A stretch of 64,000 nt of DNA, from positions 647,791-711,790 of the forward strand of contig PAAG01000059.1 of assembly GCA_002698785.1 (NCBI GenBank), given 5' to 3'. The notes under the pieces were generated by a model. It searched no databases, was not told where the DNA came from, and was given only the letters and a program-made list of their open reading frames with translations. This DNA comes from Verrucomicrobiales bacterium. Its GTDB lineage: Bacteria > Verrucomicrobiota > Verrucomicrobiia > Verrucomicrobiales > DEV007. Of the stretch, positions 43,944 to 52,620 are shown piece by piece; the stretch's first letter is position 1, and each line of letters opens with the position of its first letter. Made by a program: the position numbers and the translations under genes.

Positions 43944-45821
43944 TTATCGAAATGGCCAGAAAATCGGAATGAGGATCGAAGCCACGATCCAGAGCAAAAG
44001 ATTCAGCGGAATTCCGACCTTCGGGAAATCATTGAAGCGATATCCGCCGGCGCCATAGACGTAAGTGTTCGTCTGGTATCCGATTGGCGTGGCAAAGCTG
44101 GCGCTGCAGCCGAACATCATAGCCACGATGAATGGCCGTGGGTCCACCCCCACTTCACCCGCATAACTCACCTTATCAGCGATTCCGATCACAATAGGGG
44201 TCAGCAATGCAGCCACCGCATTGTTGCTGATCAACTCCGTCAGGGTAGAGCTCAACAGGTAAACGATAGCGAGAATAACAAATGGAGAGAAATCACCACA
44301 GAGCGCCATGATTCCATTCACTAACTGCTGAGCAGCTCCCGACTGATCCATGGCGAGTCCCAGTGCGAGCATCCCGAAAATAAGAAAGACAATATTCCAC
44401 TGAACCGACTCATATGCCTGCTGCGCTGTAATACAGGTAGTTAAAATCATCAGGACAGCAGCCAGGATTGCAAGTGCGGGTATCGGAACCCCGAGAAACT
44501 CTTGAAAAGAAGCTCCCAATACAAACGCCAGGGCAATGCCTACTCCCACCCAGACTTTCTTGGGATTTACCTCCACCTCTCGCGCATCGGACAAACTCAC
44601 AAAGTCCTTCTGTTTTTTCAATCGGCTGAACGCATCCGGCGGACCCTCCATAAAAAGAGTGTCACCAAAGTGTAGCTTCACCGAGTTGAAATCGTCCTTC
44701 AGGTTCACACCCTGGCGATGAATTGCCAATACGTTGATTCCGTAATTTCGGCGAAATCCGATCTCACGGAGAGTTTTGCCCACCATGGTCGAATTCGGCC
44801 CCACGATTCCCTCGAGCATTTTCAACTCGCGGGTTTCCAGCTGAGTAAGATTTAACTCGTCCTGCCCTTCGAAGCGAAGTCCGCCTCCTTGCTTCAACTG
44901 ACGAAACCCCTCACCGTGCACTGTGATAAGGAGACGATCTTTCTCGTGAACGATCAGCTCGTTCAGAGGTACATCGAGAGAACGTCCCCTCCGGCGCACC
45001 TCCAACACCTGTGCTCCAGGGTATTTTGACAGGAGGGTTTCCACGAGAGTTTTTCCAACCAGGGGAGATCCCGGCTCAACCTGAAACTGGGTGAGCACCT
45101 CGCGAGTCACATCAGAATCAATCAATTCCGAAAGAGAACTCCGTTTCGGCAATAGCTTTCGCCCAATTGTGAGTAAGTAGACAAAACCGATAACGGCATA
45201 GATGATCCCCAACTTTGTGAGTTCAAACATCCCGAAAGCAGCTTGATCATAGTCCTGCGCGACACCATCGATAATCAGATTCGTAGAAGACCCCGTAAGC
45301 GTACAGGTGCCTCCGAGAATGGACGCGAAAGAGAGGGGAATAAGCAGCTTCGAGGCACGAAGGTTTTCAATCCGCGCGTGAGCCAGCACGATAGGCAGGA
45401 ACACGACAACAATAGGCGTGTTGTTAACGAATGCTGAAAGCACCGCCACCATCGTCATCATAACGAACAGCACACGCAGTTCACTTTTCCCCGCGACCTT
45501 CGAGAAAAACTTTCCCATCGCGTCGATCGTGCCGGTCTTTTCAAGTCCGGCGCTCAGCACAAACATGCAGGCGATTGTGATCGGAGCACCGTTGCTGAAG
45601 ACACTCAGGAGCCCCTTCGATACAATTTCTCCATTCTCGACAATATCCGAAATGGGAAGAATTCCGAGGGCTAATATTGCCCCCATGGCTGCCAGAGCCA
45701 CAATATCTGGGCTACCCCATTCACGGAAAAACGCTACCACCGTCAGCACCAGAATGAGATAGATGAAGACGATAGACAGGTTGACCGATGGGATCAGGGG
45801 TTGGAGCCAGTCGATTAGCAC
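43944..45821 (-). CDS. SLC13/DASS-type permease with two TrkA-C domains
   Basis: 625 residues from a GTG at 45821 (the longer frame to 45920 overlaps the divergent repair gene). N-terminal membrane block (VNLSIVFIYLILVLTVVAFF), the conserved FVNNTPIVVVFLPIVLAHA and TGSSTNLIIDGVAQDY motifs, two soluble TrkA-C/RCK-C domains at about 225-310 and 325-395 (GSPLVGKTLVETLL; GPNSTMVGKTLREIGFRRNY), then a second membrane block with LTELISNNAVAALLTPIVIG and FGCSASFATPIGYQTN. Such proteins move dicarboxylates, sulfate or other anions with sodium; TrkA-C domains are thought to sense a ligand. The substrate cannot be named from the sequence. It is divergent from the MGMT-type gene and unlikely to belong to the secretion locus. 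Confidence 0.9.
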   Translation of the reverse strand: MLIDWLQPLIPSVNLSIVFIYLILVLTVVAFFREWGSPDIVALAAMGAILALGILPISDIVENGEIVSKGLLSVFSNGAPITIACMFVLSAGLEKTGTIDAMGKFFSKVAGKSELRVLFVMMTMVAVLSAFVNNTPIVVVFLPIVLAHARIENLRASKLLIPLSFASILGGTCTLTGSSTNLIIDGVAQDYDQAAFGMFELTKLGIIYAVIGFVYLLTIGRKLLPKRSSLSELIDSDVTREVLTQFQVEPGSPLVGKTLVETLLSKYPGAQVLEVRRRGRSLDVPLNELIVHEKDRLLITVHGEGFRQLKQGGGLRFEGQDELNLTQLETRELKMLEGIVGPNSTMVGKTLREIGFRRNYGINVLAIHRQGVNLKDDFNSVKLHFGDTLFMEGPPDAFSRLKKQKDFVSLSDAREVEVNPKKVWVGVGIALAFVLGASFQEFLGVPIPALAILAAVLMILTTCITAQQAYESVQWNIVFLIFGMLALGLAMDQSGAAQQLVNGIMALCGDFSPFVILAIVYLLSSTLTELISNNAVAALLTPIVIGIADKVSYAGEVGVDPRPFIVAMMFGCSASFATPIGYQTNTYVYGAGGYRFNDFPKVGIPLNLLLWIVASILIPIFWPFR

Positions 45822-45901
45822 GCGCCCATGATGCCTGCCATTCCCCTGAAAACAAGTCAGCAATTGCCTTTCGGCAACAATGTCGCTACACTCCGAAGTA
45901 G

Positions 45902-46237
45902 ATGGAAACCCTGCGGCCACCGACCGAATTCGAGCGAAAGGTCTACGATGCCCTGCACCTCATCCCCCGAGGAAAAGTCAGCACCTACAAGCTACTGGGT
46001 GACTACATCTCCTGCCGATCCCCACAGGCAATCGGTCAGGCCCTGCGCCGCAATCCATTTGCCCCCGGCACCCCGTGCCACCGCGTTGTAAAAAGCGACC
46101 TCACCATCGGTGGATTCAGCGGAGAAAGAGACGGGGAACCTGTGGAAAGAAAACGACGACTCCTCGAGAGCGAAGGAGTCACCTTTCTGTCCGACGGATC
46201 GATCGATCCCAAATGCTGCCATCGATTTGATGAGTGA
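45902..46237 (+). CDS. MGMT-family DNA repair/alkyltransferase protein (DNA-binding domain only)
   Basis: 111 residues, equal to the C-terminal domain of O6-methylguanine-DNA methyltransferase. The active-site motif TPCHRVV is intact with Cys59, and the recognition helix is seen as TYKLLGDYISCRSPQAIGQA. Because the cysteine is present, it could remove alkyl groups by transfer, unlike Atl1-type proteins with tryptophan at that place. The short form without the N-terminal domain occurs in many bacteria. The next gene starts eight bases before its end, so they are cotranslated. Confidence 0.9.
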   Translation: METLRPPTEFERKVYDALHLIPRGKVSTYKLLGDYISCRSPQAIGQALRRNPFAPGTPCHRVVKSDLTIGGFSGERDGEPVERKRRLLESEGVTFLSDGSIDPKCCHRFDE

Positions 46238-46496
46238 CGACCCTAGAGAAGAAATCGATCCTGCCGAAGCAATGAAGCAGGAACTCGAAGCCAACCTCGC
46301 CGACCTGCGAGTATACCGCATGCCCTTCGGGCGCTTCCGGGATCGAAAGCTCTACACCCTTCCCTACGAATACCTCCATTGGTTCGTCGAAAAAGGAGAC
46401 GGCTTCCCCGACGGTCGACTCGGCGAACTCATGGAATTTGTCTACCACACCAAAGCCAACGGAGCCGAAGTGATCTTTTCGAAATTGGGGAAGTGA
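46230..46496 (+). CDS. DUF3820 family protein
   Basis: 88 residues from the ATG at 46230, which overlaps the MGMT gene end by eight bases; the open frame to 46110 lies inside that gene. The conserved family core is visible: MPFGRFRDRKLYTLPYEYLH, WFVEKGDGFPDGRLGELMEF and the ending KANGAE. DUF3820 is annotated in Pfam as a putative quorum-sensing-regulated factor; in practice its role is unknown and it may bind nucleic acid, as the K/R-rich FGK/R loop resembles that in exonuclease-associated domains. Cytoplasmic, no signal. Confidence 0.85.
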   Translation: MSDDPREEIDPAEAMKQELEANLADLRVYRMPFGRFRDRKLYTLPYEYLHWFVEKGDGFPDGRLGELMEFVYHTKANGAEVIFSKLGK

Positions 46497-46522
46497 AGAC
46501 ACAAAAAAAGCTAAGCATCTTA

Positions 46523-46897
46523 ATGACTCAAAAAGATCGCCAGCGAGATTTCGAATCAAGAATCAAGCACTCGCCAAACTGCTACTTGAATCACAAAGAG
46601 CGAAATTGGAGGTATATACCGGTTCATTCTTTTCCCAGCAAAAAATGGATAGACGCGTATTGGGAAGTAAACGGTGATATTGTTTTTCTTGAGGTCTGGA
46701 GAAAAATTCACTCCCACCGTAGCGTTGGGCTATTTTTACGAACACGACCTGAGGGCGGCAATGTTGCTCACGCAGTCCTGAATGTGAGTTCGATAGATCG
46801 ATCAGATTTGGAAGAATTGATGGTCGCTTTTCACGATACCAGTCGTCTACTTGACCAGTTCTCTGAAAAATTGACGAAAATTCACAACCCAACGTAA
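46523..46897 (+). CDS. Hypothetical protein (orphan)
   Basis: 124 residues from the ATG at 46523, 26 bases after the DUF3820 stop; the longer frame runs back through that gene and is not used. It is basic at the N-terminus (MTQKDRQRDFESRIKHSPNC) with alternating strands and one C-terminal helix (LEELMVAFHDTSRLLDQFSE). I recognise no family. Codons are more AT-rich than in neighbours such as uvrA, which may reflect later acquisition or low expression. It ends seven bases from the stop of the opposing pseudo-receiver gene. Confidence 0.6.
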   Translation: MTQKDRQRDFESRIKHSPNCYLNHKERNWRYIPVHSFPSKKWIDAYWEVNGDIVFLEVWRKIHSHRSVGLFLRTRPEGGNVAHAVLNVSSIDRSDLEELMVAFHDTSRLLDQFSEKLTKIHNPT

Positions 46898-46904
46898 AAT
46901 TAGA

Positions 46905-47627
46905 TCACCTACCCGTAGGATCTCTTACCTCGATCGACCCACTCACTGCTTCGAGAAACCTCTCGATTCGAAGTGGTTTTGTCAGGACATCTTTCACCCT
47001 CGCATCACGAGACAATTCATCTGACAATTTTGGATCCTCTTTCTCTCGGATAAAAATCACCCCCGGGGCCATCGATTTCGCCCCATGCCCTGCAGAATAG
47101 GCGGTAGATATCAATTCGTACAGCATAGGACCATCGAGCTTCCCCATCTCCATGGCGAACAAAAAGAGGTCATAAGGCTTTTGCAAAGCCATTTCGAAAG
47201 CACGAAGCGCATCGGTTGTCGACTCTACTCTGGCCTCTGAAAAATTGCCAAGCGTCTCCCGAATCAACCGAGTGGTCGAAGAAACCTTGTGCGCGACGAG
47301 GACTCGCTCCGGCCCCTTCGGTATTATCGTTTCTTTGACCTCTTTCTCTTCCGTCTCAACCTCGATAGCTTCTTCACCAGCATCTTCTTCTTCCGTTACC
47401 TCCGCATCCTGTTCCTCCTTCCGCTCTACCAAAATTTGAGGCAATCGCGAGGGCCGCTCAATGATACCCGGCTCCTCTTCAACGATCGGATCGGGCAAAT
47501 CAATCTTCTCTACAGTGTCCACGCCCTCTTCACAAAGCTCCGTGTCCACCACTTCCTGCTCCGAAGGAGCTTGCGGGGAGGCAATATCTCGTAAAGTTTT
47601 CCACTTCCTTTCCGGACTACTATCCAT
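46905..47627 (-). CDS. Pseudo-receiver domain protein with acidic N-terminal region
   Basis: 240 residues. The first ~105 residues are highly acidic and probably disordered ([20 protein letters not shown]). Residues ~107-232 have the fold pattern of a response-regulator receiver. The first strand RVLVAHK lacks the usual acidic pair, the phosphoacceptor place in [14 protein letters not shown] is alanine (A158), while the conserved lysine is kept in DVLTKPLR (K217). It therefore cannot be phosphorylated in the standard way. Its start codon lies two bases from the uvrA start on the other strand, so its promoter must lie within the uvrA coding region or vice versa. Function unknown; scaffold or adaptor roles are plausible. 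Confidence 0.75.
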   Translation of the reverse strand: MDSSPERKWKTLRDIASPQAPSEQEVVDTELCEEGVDTVEKIDLPDPIVEEEPGIIERPSRLPQILVERKEEQDAEVTEEEDAGEEAIEVETEEKEVKETIIPKGPERVLVAHKVSSTTRLIRETLGNFSEARVESTTDALRAFEMALQKPYDLFLFAMEMGKLDGPMLYELISTAYSAGHGAKSMAPGVIFIREKEDPKLSDELSRDARVKDVLTKPLRIERFLEAVSGSIEVRDPTGR

Positions 47628-47629
47628 AG

Positions 47630-50422
47630 ATGGGCGATAACGCGGTAATCAAAATACAGGGCGCGCGACAGCATAACCTGAAAAACCTCGATTTGGAAAT
47701 TCCGAGAAACGCTTTTGTGGTCATCACAGGCGTCTCGGGATCCGGCAAATCGTCTCTCGCTTTTGATACTCTCTACGCCGAGGGCCAGCGCCGCTACGTC
47801 GAATCACTCTCCGCTTACGCCCGCCAGTTCCTCGATCAGCTTGAGAAACCGGACGTCGATTTTATCGAGGGCCTCACTCCCGCCATCGCCATCGAGCAGC
47901 GTAGCTCTCAGCCCAATCCCCGCTCCACCATCGCCACCGCTACCGAGATCTACGATTATCTCCGTATCCTTTACGCGGCGCTCGGCCAGCCTCACGATCC
48001 CGAAACAGGCACGCCTCTCGTCCGGCATACCGTCAAAGACATCGTCGACGCTCTGACAACATTTCCGGAAAGAACCCGCATCATCCTTCTCGCTCCCATC
48101 AAGTTGGAAAAGGGTGAAAAGCTAAAAGACGTCCTCGAACGATATCGGGTTCAAGGCTTCCTCCGTGCCCGCCTCGATGGCGAGATTGTCGAAATCGAGG
48201 ATGTCGTCGAGTCCAAAAAAGCAAAGCAGATGGACATCGTGATCGACCGGCTCGTTATCCGCGAAGACATCCGCAGCCGCCTCGCCGACTCCCTCGAGAT
48301 CGCCCAGAAGCTTTCCGAAAATCACATCAGCGCTCTCGTCCAACCGCCCGAGTCGGACGACTACGAGCAACACGATTTCACCTTTCAATACACGAATCCC
48401 GAAACCGGATACTCGCTTCCAAAGCTGACTCCGAAACACTTTTCCTTTAACAGTCACCTCGGGGCTTGCCCCACTTGCCATGGACTCGGCACTCGACTCG
48501 TCCCAGACGGAGAGCTCATGGTTCCCGATTCTGACAAGTCCATACGTGATGGTGGGATCAAGACATGGTGGACCGGTTCAAAAAAACGAAAGGGTTTTCA
48601 CCAGCGAGCCATTGAGGACTTAGCCAAAACCTACAGCGCCGATCTCGACACCTCCATCAAAGACCTACCGCGCGATTTCAAAAAAGCGCTGCTTTATGGA
48701 AATGACGACTTCGAAGGCCTCTCGAACCAAGCCCTTCGCCTTCTCGAAACCAGCAAGAGCGAAGTCACCAAGCGCAACGTGCGCCGTTTCATGTCTCCTC
48801 GCCCCTGCAATACCTGTCAGGGAAAACGGCTAAAGGACGACATCCTCTCCATCACCCTATCCCACAAGGATACCCCCCTTTCCATCGAAAGCTTCACCGC
48901 TCTCAGCATCGCCGACGCCTTCACCTGGCTCGACGGAGTCGAACTCTCGGATCTCCAGGCCACCTACGCCAACGAAGTTCTCACCGAAGTCAGAAAGCGC
49001 CTTACTTTCCTGAACACTGTCGGCCTCGGCTATCTCTCTCTCAATCGCCAAAGCGGTACCTTGTCAGGAGGCGAAAGCCAGCGTATCCGACTCGCGACTC
49101 AGCTCGGCGCCGGACTAGCCGGGGTCCTCTACGTCCTCGACGAGCCAAGCATAGGACTCCACCAGGCTGACAACGAAAAACTCATCGCCACCCTGAAAAA
49201 CCTTCGCGATCTTGGAAATACAGTCATCGTGGTTGAACACGACGAAGACACCATGCGCGCGGCCGACCACCTACTCGACCTCGGTCCGGGAGCAGGTTCA
49301 AATGGTGGAGAACTCCTCTCGCAGGGCACACCCGATCAGGTCATCGCTGACCCTAAATCCATCACCGGTGCTTACTTGTCAGGACGCGAAACCATCGAGA
49401 TCCCGTCACCTGAAACCGTAAACGCCGACACCCTCAAGCTCACTGTTCGCGGCGCGAAAGAGCACAACCTAAAAGGAATCGACGTCACCTTTCCCCTCGG
49501 AAAATTCACCTGCGTCACCGGCCTCTCTGGCAGTGGCAAATCCACCCTCGTCGACGACATCCTTCGCCGAGCCCTCTTCCGCCATTTCTATCAAAGCAAA
49601 GATCGCCCCGGCGAACATGACCATATTGATGGCCTCGACCATCTCGACAAAGCCATCGTGATCGACCAAGCCCCCATCGGTCGCAGCCCGCGTTCGAACC
49701 CCGCCACCTTCATTGGCGTCTTCGGTCCCATTCGCGACCTCTTCTCTCAGCTTCCCGCCTCTCGTGCCCGTGGCTACGAACCCGGCCGATTCAGCTTCAA
49801 CGTCACCGGCGGACGATGCGAAACCTGCCAGGGCGACGGCCTCATCAAAATCGACATGCATTTCCTGAGCGACGTCTACGTCACCTGCGAATCGTGCAAC
49901 GGACGCCGCTACAATCGCGAAACCCTCGACGTCACCTACCGGGGCAAAAGCATCGCCGACGTTCTCGAAATGACCGTTTCCGAAGCCCTGACATTCTTCC
50001 AGAAAATCCCGAAGATCAGTCAGCACCTCCGTGCCCTCGACGATGTCGGCCTTGGCTACATCCACCTCGGCCAGTCTGCCACCACCCTTTCCGGAGGAGA
50101 AGCTCAGCGAATCAAGCTGGCCGCCGAACTCGGAAAAACCGCTACCGGTCGCACCGTCTACATCCTCGACGAACCCACCACCGGCCTCCACTTCGCAGAC
50201 ATCGCGACATTGTTAGAGGTCTTCTATCGCCTCCGCGATCAGGGCAACACCCTCATCGTCATCGAGCACAACCTCGACGTCATCAAATGCGCCGACTGGA
50301 TCATCGACATGGGCCCCGGCGGCGGCCAGGCAGGTGGAACGGTTGTCGCGGAAGGAACGCCTGAGCAAATCTCCACCTCGAAAGACTCGCTCACAGGACA
50401 ATTTCTCACGAAATATTTGTAA
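47630..50422 (+). CDS. uvrA: UvrABC excinuclease subunit A
   Basis: 930 residues, close to the family's usual ~940. DNA-damage recognition ATPase of nucleotide excision repair. Two ABC modules: Walker [20 protein letters not shown] (about residue 34) with signature [16 protein letters not shown], and Walker [15 protein letters not shown] (about 633) with signature [16 protein letters not shown]. Zinc modules are CPTCHGLG...CNTCQGKR (first) and CETCQGDG...[10 protein letters not shown] (second). The Walker B-type [12 protein letters not shown] and [12 protein letters not shown] are both intact. It is divergent from the pseudo-receiver gene with two bases between start codons. Codon use is rich in C at third positions compared with neighbours, which suggests good expression. 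Confidence 0.98.
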   Translation: MGDNAVIKIQGARQHNLKNLDLEIPRNAFVVITGVSGSGKSSLAFDTLYAEGQRRYVESLSAYARQFLDQLEKPDVDFIEGLTPAIAIEQRSSQPNPRSTIATATEIYDYLRILYAALGQPHDPETGTPLVRHTVKDIVDALTTFPERTRIILLAPIKLEKGEKLKDVLERYRVQGFLRARLDGEIVEIEDVVESKKAKQMDIVIDRLVIREDIRSRLADSLEIAQKLSENHISALVQPPESDDYEQHDFTFQYTNPETGYSLPKLTPKHFSFNSHLGACPTCHGLGTRLVPDGELMVPDSDKSIRDGGIKTWWTGSKKRKGFHQRAIEDLAKTYSADLDTSIKDLPRDFKKALLYGNDDFEGLSNQALRLLETSKSEVTKRNVRRFMSPRPCNTCQGKRLKDDILSITLSHKDTPLSIESFTALSIADAFTWLDGVELSDLQATYANEVLTEVRKRLTFLNTVGLGYLSLNRQSGTLSGGESQRIRLATQLGAGLAGVLYVLDEPSIGLHQADNEKLIATLKNLRDLGNTVIVVEHDEDTMRAADHLLDLGPGAGSNGGELLSQGTPDQVIADPKSITGAYLSGRETIEIPSPETVNADTLKLTVRGAKEHNLKGIDVTFPLGKFTCVTGLSGSGKSTLVDDILRRALFRHFYQSKDRPGEHDHIDGLDHLDKAIVIDQAPIGRSPRSNPATFIGVFGPIRDLFSQLPASRARGYEPGRFSFNVTGGRCETCQGDGLIKIDMHFLSDVYVTCESCNGRRYNRETLDVTYRGKSIADVLEMTVSEALTFFQKIPKISQHLRALDDVGLGYIHLGQSATTLSGGEAQRIKLAAELGKTATGRTVYILDEPTTGLHFADIATLLEVFYRLRDQGNTLIVIEHNLDVIKCADWIIDMGPGGGQAGGTVVAEGTPEQISTSKDSLTGQFLTKYL

Positions 50423-50453
50423 GCCTCGTTACACTCTCCCGATCTAAAGAAGC

Positions 50454-51167
50454 ATGAGATTTTTCGCCACTTTCCTTCTATCCGCGGCTTTCCCGATTTT
50501 CCTCCAAGCCGAAGAGCCAACACTCCAGTCCAAGATAGAAGCAAAAAAGGCAGCGAACCGCGCCAACGCCGATCCTGAAAAACTCAAAGCCTATGCCGAG
50601 GGAATCCAGTCCGTGTCCGACTCCGGCATCGTCGAGAAAGCAAAGAACACGGGAGATTCCGCACCTGACTTCACCCTGAAGAACGCCACAGGCCAGACAG
50701 TCACTCTTTCGGAAGAACTCAAAAAAGGCCCAGTCGTCCTCACCTGGTACCGCGGCGGATGGTGCCCCTACTGCAACATCCAGCTCAGCGCCTATCAGCG
50801 CATCCTGCCGCAGATCGAAGAACTTGGTGCCCAGCTCATCGCCCTCACCCCGGAAGTCCCTGACAAATCACTCAGCACCAGCGAAAAGAACGGCCTGAAG
50901 TTTCAGGTCCTGACAGACCTCAACAGCGAAGTCGCCCGCGAATATGGCCTCGTTTTCGAACTCACTGACGAAGTCGCGGGCTATTACTCCGATTTCTTCA
51001 GCATGGCCGACTACAATGGCGAAGAAGCCAACCAAAAGGAACTTCCCCTCGCCGCCACCTACGTCATCGATCAGAAAGGAAAAATCACTTGGGCCTTTCT
51101 CGACGCAGATTACACCAAGCGCGCTGAACCACGCGACATCGTCAAAGCTCTCGACAGCATCGAGTAG
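50454..51167 (+). CDS. Exported peroxiredoxin-like protein (AhpC/TSA, CPYC type)
   Basis: 237 residues with a signal peptide (MRFFATFLLSAAFPIFLQAE). After an alanine- and lysine-rich helix, the thioredoxin-like fold begins at GDSAPDFTLKNATGQTVTLS. The catalytic segment is WYRGGWCPYCNIQL, with the CPYC pair typical of this subfamily rather than the single TxxC of 2-Cys Prx. It probably reduces peroxides in the periplasm or maintains thiols; the DsbD-like protein two genes on could supply electrons, though this link is inference. It follows uvrA by 31 bases on the same strand. Confidence 0.88.
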   Translation: MRFFATFLLSAAFPIFLQAEEPTLQSKIEAKKAANRANADPEKLKAYAEGIQSVSDSGIVEKAKNTGDSAPDFTLKNATGQTVTLSEELKKGPVVLTWYRGGWCPYCNIQLSAYQRILPQIEELGAQLIALTPEVPDKSLSTSEKNGLKFQVLTDLNSEVAREYGLVFELTDEVAGYYSDFFSMADYNGEEANQKELPLAATYVIDQKGKITWAFLDADYTKRAEPRDIVKALDSIE

Positions 51168-51185
51168 TCAGCTTTACCCCACCAC

Positions 51186-52391
51186 TCAACTGACCAACTC
51201 GGCACAGACACCGGCCAGAATCACGACAAGCCACGACGGCAATTTCAGCACCAGCAGGGCAGCCGCAACACCGATCAAGAAAACAACATCAGTTCCCGAC
51301 TCGATCGCACCCGTCCATACAGGGTCGTAGAGCGCCGCTCCGAGAATGCCGACAACCGCAGCATTCGTTCCTGCCAGCGCCCGCCGTAAACCCGGCTTTT
51401 TCACCACTTCAGTCCAGAAAGGCATCACCCCGAGAACCAGCAACCACGCGGGGAGAAAGATTCCAATCAGGGCAATCAGCGACATCAGCCATGGACCTCC
51501 GGGCCCCTCGATCATTGCACCGAGAAAAGAGGAAAAGGTAAACAACGGCCCCGGCACCGCCTGCGCAGCACCATAACCAGCGAGGAATTCCTCACGACTC
51601 ACCCATCCCGGATTCACCACTTCTTCGCTCAAAAGTGGCAGCACGACATGTCCGCCACCAAACACGAGCGCCCCACTTCGATACATCGCAGAAAAGGCTC
51701 CCAGAGGCTGTCCCGTCTGAATATTGGACGCGACAATCAGGCCCACGAGCAAAACCCCAAACAAGCCCAGACAGACAGCTCCTGCCGTTTTTGAACCCGT
51801 GCGGACCTCCGTAGTCTCTCCGCCCTTTTCCGGAACCGACTTCTTTTCGGGTATCTTCAAAAAGAAAAATCCGATCAGCGCTCCCACGACGATCACCACA
51901 ATCTGCATCCACGCAGGTCCCGTGGAGAGAATCACACCTGCCGCAACAAGAGCCATCAACTGTCGCGACTTATCAGGGCACAGCGTCGACCACATCGAGA
52001 CTACGGCCTTGGCAATCACCGCCACCACCGCGATCTGCAACCCTCGCAGCCAACCAGCGCTCCCATCAATTCCTTCTCCTCCGAAATTCAGCAGAATGAC
52101 GGCAAAAATCGTCAAAGCGAGCGCGGAAGGTAAAGTAAAAGCAGTCCACGCAGCCAAAGCACCCGGCAATCCAGCCCGTCGCCATCCAATACATAGCCCC
52201 AACTGGCTGCTCGCAGGCCCCGGAAGGAACTGGCAAAGCGCCAGCAAATCAGCAAAATCGGAGTCGGATAGCCATTTCTTCACCCCAACGAATCGGTCCC
52301 GGAAGAACGCGACGTGGGCCGTTGGACCTCCAAAAGCGGTAAGTCCCATCACAAAGAATTCGCGAAGCACTTCGAGAGCAGATTTCATCAA
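51186..52391 (-). CDS. chrA: Chromate transporter (CHR family, two-domain)
   Basis: 401 residues, typical for long ChrA. Two repeated CHR domains of about five membrane helices each: N-terminal half with GLTAFGGPTAHVAFFRDRF and LCQFLPGPASSQLGL, C-terminal half with GALVFGGGHVVLPLL and GYGAAQAVPGPLFTFSSFLG. The linker is charged (KIPEKKSVPEKGGETTEVRT). It exports chromate, probably with sulfate-linked transport, from the cytoplasm; many relatives have unknown anions. Convergent with the peroxiredoxin-like gene. Start at MMKSALEV; the second Met is equally likely. Confidence 0.93.
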   Translation of the reverse strand: MMKSALEVLREFFVMGLTAFGGPTAHVAFFRDRFVGVKKWLSDSDFADLLALCQFLPGPASSQLGLCIGWRRAGLPGALAAWTAFTLPSALALTIFAVILLNFGGEGIDGSAGWLRGLQIAVVAVIAKAVVSMWSTLCPDKSRQLMALVAAGVILSTGPAWMQIVVIVVGALIGFFFLKIPEKKSVPEKGGETTEVRTGSKTAGAVCLGLFGVLLVGLIVASNIQTGQPLGAFSAMYRSGALVFGGGHVVLPLLSEEVVNPGWVSREEFLAGYGAAQAVPGPLFTFSSFLGAMIEGPGGPWLMSLIALIGIFLPAWLLVLGVMPFWTEVVKKPGLRRALAGTNAAVVGILGAALYDPVWTGAIESGTDVVFLIGVAAALLVLKLPSWLVVILAGVCAELVS

Positions 52392-52620
52392 AGCACCTCT
52401 TCCTTCGAAATCGAGACCTCGACAAGTAGAGAATTCTCAGGAAACGGATCTGTCACATCCCTCGACTGATGAGCAGTGTCCCGCAATCGCGGCTGATTCA
52501 TTCGAACTTCTCGGGAAAAATGGTGTCCCATATTTCCAGGAACAGCCGCACTTGTAACCTTGCAACGGACGGCGAAAAGAAACACGTTAAGATATCGGAT
52601 CTCACCCGTCTAATCGCCCC

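Noticed and set aside
45902..46237. Atl1-type non-enzymatic alkyltransferase-like protein
   Set aside because: The PCHR cysteine is present, whereas Atl1 proteins carry tryptophan at that position.
51724..52557. 277-codon plus-strand open frame opposite the chromate transporter
   Set aside because: The minus-strand frame has clear CHR-family motifs throughout; the antisense product is low-complexity and has no recognisable features.
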